Shown: positions 43,590-50,096 of the stretch, one piece after another
How the letters are laid out: every line of letters begins with the position of its first letter
Position numbering within the stretch: position 1 is the stretch's first letter
NCBI RefSeq assembly: GCF_010692325.1
Contig: NZ_JAAHHW010000003.1
Span: 18,131-82,130, forward strand
Source of the DNA: Moorena sp. SIO3I8
Lineage (GTDB): Bacteria; Cyanobacteriota; Cyanobacteriia; Cyanobacteriales; Coleofasciculaceae
Direction: 5' to 3'
Length of the DNA: 64,000 nt
Notes under the pieces: generated by a model
What the model was told of the DNA's origin: nothing
The model's input: only the letters and a program-made list of their open reading frames with translations
Databases searched by the model: none
Program-made: the position numbers and the translations under genes

Positions 43590-43858
43590 GTTTTAATCTC
43601 CTTTTAAATTATCCCCCGGATGAATCACAGGGGAATTAAGCCCTGATGTTACCAGATAGGGCATTTGCTAGATATCGTAAGCCTTATGGCATCATATCTT
43701 CAGCATACTAGAAAAGTTCGTCTATCAGCTATCAGCTATAGCAAAGGGAACAGGGAACAGCGGATCTGGGAACAGGGAGTAGGGAGTAGGGAGTAGGGAG
43801 TAGGGAACAAAATTCTCAGCAATTCCTACACGGATTGCTATATTAGCTATCAGCTTAT

Positions 43859-43883
43859 GGGCTACGCCCACGCTACACCGAAC
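43859..43883. repeat. REP-like mini-element, intergenic copy
   Basis: Read on the minus strand it has the head TTCGGTGTAGC and a GGGC-GTA-GCCC hairpin. The stem differs from other copies but still pairs. Confidence 0.75.
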
Positions 43884-43896
43884 AGCTTATGGGTCA

Positions 43897-43915
43897 CACA
43901 GGCTAGAAGCCTGTG
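43897..43915. repeat. Dispersed palindrome CACAGGCT-AGA-AGCCTGTG
   Basis: The same stem with a different loop (TCC) occurs in reverse orientation at 53217-53235. Both are flanked by TTATGGGT and ACCCATAA, and both lie next to a REP-like mini-element. Confidence 0.8.
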
Positions 43916-44032
43916 CCACGCTAGTTGAGGTGCCACGCTAGTTGAGGTGCCAAAGGCCAACGGCTGACCACTGACCACTGACCACTGACCACTGATAGCT
44001 GACCGCTGACCGCTGACCACTGACGGCTGATC

Positions 44033-45742
44033 TCAAAACCCTATATCTTCCCTAGCTAATTGGGCGGCTAAAAATACCTCTTGATCGGACTTTTGTTGCC
44101 AATCTAGCTCCCCAATTTCCTGATAAAATTGTTGATCGTAAGCACGAGTCTTGACTACGACTGGCATTGGTACGGCATGTCCTAAAATCAAGGCTTGTTG
44201 CTTAGAATCGAGCTTGGCTAATACCGAACGCAAACTTTGGCCACCAGACACCCCAGTAAAAATTGCTTCAATATCTTTATCATCATTTAGCAAACAGGTA
44301 ATCCGAGTTCCAATTTGAGACATGACTTCGTTATCAATTCCAGAAGGACGCTGGTCTACGACTAACAAGGTTACAAAATACTTGCGCATTTCACGGGCAA
44401 TAATCCCAAAAATTGTTTGCCTTACTGTGGCTGGATCTAGGAAACGGTGGGCTTCTTCAATGGTAATCACTAGGGGACGGGGGCGATCGCTGGCATTTTT
44501 TGACTGCAAAAATATCTCGGCTTTTCTGACATAACTGCTATGAATACGACGGGTAATTAAATTAGTAGCTAACATATAGGAAAGCATGTTGGATTGGGAA
44601 CCGAATTCTACGACAACATGCTTCCCAGCATCGAGAGATTCTAAAATTCGCTTGACATAATTATGGGGACAAGCACTACGGATATATTTTAATTCATCCA
44701 ATCGGCTTAATTTGCGCTGTAATGCCATAATTGAGGACTTGTTGCCTCGTTTGACTTCGCAAAATTCCTGGATTTCTTCATTGGTCATGGATAGCAGTTG
44801 CACAATCCAGGATTTGCCAAATTCATTGCGTAAAATAATGGCATTTTCTAGACTAGCTTCAGAAAGATTTAACTCTCCTCGGACTAGGTTGATATCTTCT
44901 ACTTCAATCTGGTCATAACTCAGATAAAGCTCTTGGGCATCCCGAATCCCTCGTCGTCTGGTGGATTCTGGGTCGAGGGTATAAACTTGTACCTGGGATG
45001 GAAAAAGCTGGCGCAATCCTTTGACTGTACTAAATTGTTTCCCTTCCGATACGGCTTCCCAGCCATATTCCGAGTGCATATCAAAAATTAAATTTACTGC
45101 TGCTTGCCTACGGATAATCCCAGATAGCAGTAGCCGAGTTAGAAAGGATTTACCGGTGCCAGATTTACCAAAAACCCCGTTACTGCGTTCTACAAACCGA
45201 TCTAAGTCAATGCATATGGGGACTTCCATGTCAAGGGGTTGACCAATGGAAAAATTCCGGCGATGGGGGTCATCTTCTGAGCCAAAGACTGCCCGAAAAT
45301 CCCGTTCACTGGCATCGTATACTTGAGAAAAATGGCTGGGAATTGTTTTTACTGGTAACAATTCCATCTCTTCGCTACTTTGAGCTTGAAAGGAGCCTAA
45401 GGGACTTTTTCCATTTAGTTCCACTGGCGGTTGTGACTGGGATTTTTGTGGCGTAAACATTAGCATCGGGGTTAAATTAATCGTACCGTAGGTGCCACTA
45501 CCTGCGAGTACATCCCGTAGAAAGTCATCATTGGGATTAGGAGGATTAACCAGAATCCGCTGACTGGAGGTTCCCAAAGAGACATCGGTGAGCATACAGA
45601 AGAAACGCGATCGCATTCCCTGAACCACCAGAAATTTCCCCACTCGCATATCTTCTACGGAGACATCGGGGTGTAATCGCACTTCCAATCCAGCAGACAG
45701 AGAGCCTTGAATAACTGAACCTAAAGGTTGACTTAAATCCAT
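44033..45742 (-). CDS. HerA-like ATPase (DUF87 helicase domain)
   Basis: HerA/FtsK-superfamily ATPases pump or translocate DNA. The ~569-residue protein has an N-terminal beta-rich HAS-barrel-like region (GSVIQGSLSAGLEVRLHPDV, VGKFLVVQGMRSRFFCMLTD), Walker A GVFGKSGTGKSFLTRLLLSG, Walker B LVITIEEAHRFLD, a sensor QRPSG region, and the arginine-rich IGTRITCLL. The ATPase resembles archaeal HerA, usually paired with the nuclease NurA; no NurA gene lies near. ATG 45742 is chosen over a GTG two codons upstream. It appears as a single-gene unit. Confidence 0.88.
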   Translation of the reverse strand: MDLSQPLGSVIQGSLSAGLEVRLHPDVSVEDMRVGKFLVVQGMRSRFFCMLTDVSLGTSSQRILVNPPNPNDDFLRDVLAGSGTYGTINLTPMLMFTPQKSQSQPPVELNGKSPLGSFQAQSSEEMELLPVKTIPSHFSQVYDASERDFRAVFGSEDDPHRRNFSIGQPLDMEVPICIDLDRFVERSNGVFGKSGTGKSFLTRLLLSGIIRRQAAVNLIFDMHSEYGWEAVSEGKQFSTVKGLRQLFPSQVQVYTLDPESTRRRGIRDAQELYLSYDQIEVEDINLVRGELNLSEASLENAIILRNEFGKSWIVQLLSMTNEEIQEFCEVKRGNKSSIMALQRKLSRLDELKYIRSACPHNYVKRILESLDAGKHVVVEFGSQSNMLSYMLATNLITRRIHSSYVRKAEIFLQSKNASDRPRPLVITIEEAHRFLDPATVRQTIFGIIAREMRKYFVTLLVVDQRPSGIDNEVMSQIGTRITCLLNDDKDIEAIFTGVSGGQSLRSVLAKLDSKQQALILGHAVPMPVVVKTRAYDQQFYQEIGELDWQQKSDQEVFLAAQLAREDIGF

Positions 45743-45786
45743 TACCACAATTGCCAGGACTATTGCAATGCTAAATCATTTGGGTT

Positions 45787-45881
45787 ATAGGGAGTAGGGA
45801 GTAGGGAGTAGGGAGTAGGGAGTAGGGAGTAGGGAGTAGGGAGTAGGGAGTAGGGAGTAGGGAGTAGGGAGTAGGGAGTAG
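45787..45881. repeat. Heptamer tandem repeat (GGGAGTA)n, about 13 copies
   Basis: The longest near-perfect heptamer array in the window, running straight into the MITE-like copy B. Confidence 0.95.
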
Positions 45882-45945
45882 GGTGCGTTAGGGGTGGGAT
45901 TGCCATCATATTCAAGGTCCAGCGCCAGTAGCCCCGTAACGCACC
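45882..45945. repeat. MITE-like palindromic element, copy B
   Basis: It starts GGTGCGTTAGGGGTGGGAT and ends GCCCCGTAACGCACC. A half-copy with the right end only lies at about 45979-45997. The inner part is unlike copies A and C. Confidence 0.75.
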
Positions 45946-46080
45946 ACTTTTCTAGGCAATAGGCAAGCTAGCAAGCTAGTCCGCCCCGTAACGCACCATC
46001 GGGTCAAACTGACCACTGACCACTGACGGCTGACCGCTGACTGCTAACCGCTGACGGCTGACCGCTGACGGTAAATCTGA
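45946..46080. repeat. MITE half-copy and short tandem repeats downstream of the GST gene
   Basis: The half-copy right end (CCGCCCCGTAACGCACC) is followed by GGGTCAAACTGACC and CCGCTGA/CGGCTGA heptamers up to 46070. The same GGGTCAAACT follows MITE copy A at 29431. Confidence 0.65.
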
Positions 46081-46872
46081 TTAATCAATCTCAATTGATG
46101 TGGGTTGAGAATCACTGGGACTATCGGAAACTAAAGGTTTGCGATAATCAGCATAAATGCGATCGCGCCAAGCAAAAAAGGTTTCATAGAGGTTACTATC
46201 GGCAAAGCCAGGAATCCCTTGACCTTTATATTGCTGGGGGATATCGAGATAATTCCCATCGGGGAATTTCAGGAGCAGACTTAAACCGGCTACGGCAAAA
46301 TCTGCTAAGCAAGGGGAGTTGCTGACTAGATAAGGACTATCCAGGAGCAATAGACTCAAGGCTTCTAGGTCTTGCTTGAGACCATCTTTGGCTTCCTTGA
46401 CGGCATCAGTGCCACAACCGACACCAAACCCTAGAATATCTAAAAATTCCGAGGGTACGGAACCAACTACTGTTTTGAGCACATCCGGGGTTTGGTTCGG
46501 TAAGACCGATTTGCGGAAGTCGGGATTTTGACTCAATGCGCCATAGACCACTTTCCGGCTCTTGGTACCAATGGATTCATCTGCCCATTCTTCGATCAGT
46601 AAGCAGAGTCCTCGTTCTTTGGGATCGCTGGGGATGATGGGTTTGTCGGGATATTTGCGATCCAAATACATTGCGATCGCAGTGGAATCGCTAATCACGG
46701 TATCCCCATCTTTTAGCACTGGTACCTTACTTTGACCAGACAGTTGGAATAGTTCTAACTGTCCTACTCCTGGGGTTACCTCAATTTTCCGATAGTCCAG
46801 CTCTTTGTAATCCAGAATCAGTCGTACTTTCTCTGAGTATTGGGACAATTCAAATTGATACAACTCCAGCAT
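46081..46872 (-). CDS. Glutathione S-transferase family protein
   Basis: The N-terminal thioredoxin-like domain reads MLELYQFELSQYSEKVRLIL, with S and Y in the active-site position, then SKVPVLKDGDTVISDSTAIA and MYLDRKYPDKPIIP, the SNAIL-like glutathione-binding pattern. The C-terminal helical domain includes GLCLLIEEWADESIG and a conserved N-cap-like LADFAVAGLSLL. At 263 residues it is slightly long, with a polar tail (SDSPSDSQPTSIEID). It may conjugate glutathione to electrophiles or reduce peroxides; substrate is unknown. It stands alone, with repeat-rich gaps on both sides. Confidence 0.88.
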   Translation of the reverse strand: MLELYQFELSQYSEKVRLILDYKELDYRKIEVTPGVGQLELFQLSGQSKVPVLKDGDTVISDSTAIAMYLDRKYPDKPIIPSDPKERGLCLLIEEWADESIGTKSRKVVYGALSQNPDFRKSVLPNQTPDVLKTVVGSVPSEFLDILGFGVGCGTDAVKEAKDGLKQDLEALSLLLLDSPYLVSNSPCLADFAVAGLSLLLKFPDGNYLDIPQQYKGQGIPGFADSNLYETFFAWRDRIYADYRKPLVSDSPSDSQPTSIEID

Positions 46873-47017
46873 TTTGGATCTCCTAGCTGTTGATGTGGGA
46901 CACTATGATACTGTAGCGTTTTCACATTCCTCTTCCCACACTTCCCACACTTCCCACACTTCCCACACTCCCCCTTCTCTTCTCCCGATTCCCGATTCCC
47001 GATTCCCGATTCCCTTC
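46873..47017. repeat. Short tandem repeats between GST and MBL-fold genes
   Basis: TTCCCACAC nonamers (about 46930-46970) and GATTCCC heptamers (about 46985-47013). Confidence 0.85.
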
Positions 47018-47773
47018 CTATAACTCCAACGAAACCCCTACTTTGGGAGTGATGACTTTGGTAGGCAGGTTCTGCTGGAGGAGTTGCGATCGCAATTCTT
47101 CGAGACTCCCCACTTCCCGCAGCACAGAAGCCAAAACCCCTTGATACTCTACAATTTCATCGGCTGCTGTGGGCAGAAAGACTTGGGGTTGTAACCATTG
47201 CGCCAACTGCAGTGCTGTTTTATGGCCTTGAATGACTGGCCCTAGTAACGGTAATTCTAAGGTCACGGCTGGGCTAATCACGATATCAACTGGGGCATAA
47301 TCCTTGACTTCAGCAGGGGGATAGCCATGAGGTTCGTAGTAAAGACTTTTACCACTATCCAACTGCTTGATCAGATAGGCATTTTCCTGCTGGAATGGAC
47401 CAATGGGTGCTCCTGGCAAGGCTCGGATTTCTATGTGATCTCCTAACGGAACACTTTCACCAGCAGTAAGGGTGGTTACCTGGGTATAACCTAGCTGTTT
47501 GACTACCTTTGTTGCACTAGTAGAGGCAACCACTGGAATAGTTTTGTCTAATTTTTCCAAGGTTGGCGTATGGGCGTGGTCCTCTAAGCCTTGGGAGAGC
47601 AAAATTAGGTCAATTTTATCGGGAATGCTGTTAAGTGCTTCCGGTTTGTCCCCTTTAAAGAACCAAGGTTGGTTGCCAAAGACCAATGAACCCACTAACC
47701 AGGGGTCAATCAGAATTCGTTGCTCTGGGAGTTCCAGTAGCCAGCTGTTTGCGCCGAAATGGGTGAGATACAT
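47018..47773 (-). CDS. MBL-fold metallohydrolase-like protein with degenerate metal motif
   Basis: The fold is indicated by MYLTHFGANSWLLELPEQRI, LIDPWLVG, IDLILLSQGLEDHAHTPTLE, IPVVASTSATKVVKQLGY and YYEPHGYPPAE. In place of the usual HxHxDH motif it has SQGLEDHAH, so the first two histidines are missing. It therefore may bind fewer metals or have lost hydrolase activity, while the family (UlaG-like) is otherwise recognisable. ATG 47773 is preferred; a TTG 11 codons upstream is the alternative. Length is 251 residues. Its gene precedes a heptamer-rich gap and a Uma2 gene. Confidence 0.78.
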   Translation of the reverse strand: MYLTHFGANSWLLELPEQRILIDPWLVGSLVFGNQPWFFKGDKPEALNSIPDKIDLILLSQGLEDHAHTPTLEKLDKTIPVVASTSATKVVKQLGYTQVTTLTAGESVPLGDHIEIRALPGAPIGPFQQENAYLIKQLDSGKSLYYEPHGYPPAEVKDYAPVDIVISPAVTLELPLLGPVIQGHKTALQLAQWLQPQVFLPTAADEIVEYQGVLASVLREVGSLEELRSQLLQQNLPTKVITPKVGVSLEL

Positions 47774-47828
47774 ACCAGTCAGAGAAGCTTCTTTTGCCTT
47801 AACCAAAACTACGATAACGCTTTTTAGG

Positions 47829-47893
47829 GAATCGGGAATCGGGAATCGGGAATCGGGAATCGGGAACAGGGAACAGGGAACAGGGAATAGGGA
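47829..47893. repeat. Heptamer tandem repeats (GGGAATC)n and (GGGAACA)n
   Basis: Five copies of GGGAATC change into GGGAACA copies within one array, followed by CTTTCAA repeats. This is typical of mutation within a heptamer family. Confidence 0.9.
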
Positions 47894-47947
47894 ACAGAAA
47901 AAGTTAAACCCTTAAACCTTCAACTTTCAACTTTCAACTTTTTAACC

Positions 47948-48547
47948 TTAAACTTGACAAGTTTCATCATCCTCTTCAAAATTAACCCCTTCGTAAATAT
48001 CACTAAAGTTAAGTTTAAAGTCGATAGTACTTAATTCCAGAATTGCTGCTTCTGAAGTTTGCTCAGTAAGTAACCATTGTCCTTCACTGGTTTTGGTATG
48101 TTGAATCACATGATATCTGGCCTGATCTATCAATATATATTCCTTAAATTGGGGAATTGAGCGATAGTAGAGAAACTTCTCTCCTTGGTCATAGTTTCTA
48201 GTAGATTTGGATAATACTTCAACAATTAGCAAGGGATTCATGACAGTCGTCTTACCTTTGCCGGTATAGATGGGTTTCCCCTGAATTACCATAGTATCAG
48301 GATAGGTATACTGGCTATAATCAGGTATCCACAATCGTACATCACCGATATAGATATCGTATGCTTGTCCTTTTAAGGCAAACTTCAAGTGAGCTGCAAA
48401 ATTCAGAGCAATTTTATTATGATTTGTAGTGCCTCCAGCCATCGGTAAAATTTCTCCATCCCGATATTCACTTTTATAATCAGCAGCTTCTTCTAGTTCT
48501 AAATACTCGTCTGCTGTGTAGTAGCGTTTTTTATCTTTTAATAGCAT
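47948..48547 (-). CDS. Uma2 family protein, YTADEYLELE subtype
   Basis: The 199-residue protein has the most common Uma2 layout: RYYTADEYLELEEAADYKSE, YRDGEILPMAGGTTNHNKIA, LNFAAHLKFAL, IYIGDVRLWIPDYSQYTYPD (the SPD-like YPD), PLLIVEVLSKSTRNYDQGEK with the acidic EVL, and FLYYRSIPQFKEYILIDQ. It is a fourth subtype in this window. The function is unknown; the core is nuclease-like. The ATG at 48547 has a TTTCCTTTG complement upstream, giving AAAGGAAA as a ribosome-binding site. Confidence 0.9.
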   Translation of the reverse strand: MLLKDKKRYYTADEYLELEEAADYKSEYRDGEILPMAGGTTNHNKIALNFAAHLKFALKGQAYDIYIGDVRLWIPDYSQYTYPDTMVIQGKPIYTGKGKTTVMNPLLIVEVLSKSTRNYDQGEKFLYYRSIPQFKEYILIDQARYHVIQHTKTSEGQWLLTEQTSEAAILELSTIDFKLNFSDIYEGVNFEEDDETCQV

Positions 48548-49028
48548 AGTGCTTTCCTTTGAGAATTTAGAATTTAGAATGAAGAATTTAGAATGGAGAA
48601 TGAAGAATGAAGAATGTAGGGTGCGTTAGGGGCGGGCTTGCCCTCATTTTTAACTTCGAGGGCCAGTATTGGAATAGCCCGCCCCGTAACGCACCACCAA
48701 GTAGAATGGAGAATGAAGAATGAAGAATGAATGGTGAATTGGAAATTCTGCCTTCTGCCTTCTCCCTTCTGCCTTCTGCGTTCTTAGAGGAGATCTGAAA
48801 AGTTTTTTGATACTGAATTTTGCCCCCCTAGCCCCCCAATTCTGGGGGGAAAAAGAATCAATTTGCTGGTAAAAGCCCCCAAAATTGGGGGACCAACGGG
48901 GGCTTAGATGTAGCAAATGAGACTTCTCAGACAACCTCTTAATTCTCAATTCTTAATTCTACATTCTTAATTCTCAATTCTTAATTCTACATTCTTAATT
49001 CTTAATTCTCCATTCTTAATTCTACATT
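48548..49028. other. Gene-free gap with several repeat families
   Basis: AGAATGAAGA and GAATTTA units occur at 48560-48620, followed by MITE copy C, TGCCTTC heptamers near 48748-48780, a CCCCCAATTCTGGGGG / CCCCCAAAATTGGGGG pair (about 48832-48893), and TTAATTCTACATTC repeats to 49028. One spurious short frame crosses it. No gene. Confidence 0.65.
48620..48695. repeat. MITE-like palindromic element, copy C (best-paired)
   Basis: The left end GGTGCGTTAGGGGCGGGCT and the inverse of the right end GCCCGCCCCGTAACGCACC pair over about 19 bases with a one-base difference. The 40-base middle is unlike the other copies. Confidence 0.8.
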
Positions 49029-49220
49029 CTACATTTCCTCCCTAGGAAGATCGCCTAGATCAAAAACAATGATGAATTCAGCATCAGGCATTAATCGTTT
49101 CAGAGCCTTTAAATGCCCTTCCGCATCAGAACGATTGCGAAAGCGACCAACAACAACTCGCTGCATCTTTGGTAACAGGCGAACGATGGCCCACGGGTGT
49201 AGGCGGTGATAGTAAGTCAT
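49029..49220 (-). CDS. Small basic protein of unknown function, SPOR-like pattern
   Basis: A 63-residue frame from an ATG preceded by AAAGGAGA, a good ribosome-binding site. It reads MTYYHRLHPWAIVRLLPKMQ, RVVVGRFRNRSDAEGHLKAL and RRLMPDAEF-like KRLMPDAEFIIVFDLGD. The VVGRFRNRSDAEGHLKALKR part recalls SPOR or RNA-binding small domains, where a beta strand is followed by a helix; that is weak. A perfect 12-base leader hairpin lies 32 bases upstream, sharing its AGAGCC/GGCTCT foot with the leader of the HTH gene at 32876-33289. I regard it as a real gene because of this leader and the ribosome-binding site. Confidence 0.7.
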   Translation of the reverse strand: MTYYHRLHPWAIVRLLPKMQRVVVGRFRNRSDAEGHLKALKRLMPDAEFIIVFDLGDLPREEM

Positions 49221-49251
49221 AATTGGGTTGTCTCCTTTTATGGGGCGATCT

Positions 49252-49293
49252 AGAGCCAGCCTAGAGATTTTGGACTGTCAGTAGGCTGGCTCT
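49252..49293 (-). promoter_or_regulatory. Leader hairpin upstream of the 63-residue small gene
   Basis: AGAGCCAGCCTA pairs perfectly with TAGGCTGGCTCT over 12 bases with an 18-base loop. It has the same position and foot as the hairpin at 33324-33364, with a changed but still pairing inner stem. Confidence 0.65.
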
Positions 49294-49626
49294 TCCCATG
49301 GACGTTTTTCATCCACTTTTATAGTATAACATAAAAAACGCTATATTAGAACATATTTTGAAAATTTTTGTAACAAATTCTTTAGGGAGTAGGGTGTGGG
49401 GTATGGGGTGTGGGGAGATGGGGAGATGGGGAGATGGGGAGGTGGGGAGGTGGGGAGATGGGGAGATGGGGAGATGGGGAGATGGGGAGATGGGGAGATG
49501 GGGAGATGGGAGTCAGATCAGTTTTGCTAGCATGCCTATTGCTAGCATGCCTATTGCCTTTTGCTAGCATGCCTATTGCCTTTTGCTTATAATTAATACG
49601 GTTATCTTTTAATCAAAATCAGACAA
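49294..49626. other. Gap with an octamer array and a three-fold TTGCTAGCATGCCTA repeat
   Basis: GGGGAGAT octamers (about 11 copies, one with GGT) run from about 49411 to 49509. TTGCTAGCATGCCTATTGCC then repeats about three times at 49521-49586. No gene until the DUF433 start. Confidence 0.75.
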
Positions 49627-49950
49627 ATGTCTATCCAACAAATAACTACCGAATATATTGCCATAGATCCTGACTATTGTTATGGTAAACCCCGCATCGC
49701 TGGGACAAGAATGCCTGTTGCTGCTATTGCTGAAATGTATTTGGAGATGAAAGAATCTTTAGAAGAAATTGCTCACAAGTATGATCTGTCCTTAGCCCAG
49801 GTTCATGGGGCAATGGCATACTATTTTGAGTATCAGGAAGAAATTGACCGTCACACCATTGAAACGGATCGACTTGTTGAACAAATAAAGGAAAATAATC
49901 CTACTTCAAAGTTTCAGGAACAATGGAGACAGATCACGGGTGAAAGGTAA
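49627..49950 (+). CDS. DUF433 family protein, antitoxin-like
   Basis: The 107-residue protein has the DUF433 pattern: YIAIDPDYCYGKPRIAGTRM then PVAAIAEMYLEMKESLEEIA and HKYDLSLAQVHGAMAYYFEY, a winged-HTH fold thought to serve as antitoxin or DNA-binding partner. Such genes are usually followed by a DUF5615 PIN-like toxin gene. Here the sequence after 49950 falls into heptamer repeats within about 80 bases and no PIN-like frame is seen, so it seems an orphan. The C-terminal tail (IKENNPTSKFQEQWRQITGE) is charged. Confidence 0.85.
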   Translation: MSIQQITTEYIAIDPDYCYGKPRIAGTRMPVAAIAEMYLEMKESLEEIAHKYDLSLAQVHGAMAYYFEYQEEIDRHTIETDRLVEQIKENNPTSKFQEQWRQITGER

Positions 49951-50035
49951 ACAGAAGACTCGTTCTCTTGGTGAGATGATCAAGGGCTTGATTTTGATAC
50001 AGCAGATTTATACCCCAAAGGGTCTATCTCCCCGA

Positions 50036-50096
50036 TTCCCGATTCCCGATTCCCTACTCCCTACTCCCTACTCCCTACTCCCTACTCCCTACTCCC
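50036..50096. repeat. Heptamer repeats at the 3' end of the GT41 gene
   Basis: GATTCCC copies turn into CTACTCC copies and run to within bases of the GT41 stop codon at 50096-50098. Confidence 0.9.

Larger units (their letters stand above)
43590..44032. other. Repeat-rich gap between prohibitin and HerA-like genes
   Basis: It contains GGGAGTA heptamers (about 43774-43806), a REP-like mini-element (43859-43883), a CACAGGCT palindrome (43897-43915), GTGCCACGCTAGTTGAG repeated twice in tandem near 43913-43950, and CCACTGA/CCGCTGA heptamers at about 43966-44025. No gene. Confidence 0.7.

Noticed and set aside
44033..45742. HerA-NurA defence pair
   Set aside because: The ATPase is present, but neither neighbour resembles NurA or another nuclease, so a defence system is not supported.
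49358..49592. Overlapping frames with GRWGDGEM and PISPSPHL repeats
   Set aside because: They are octamer-repeat translations on both strands.
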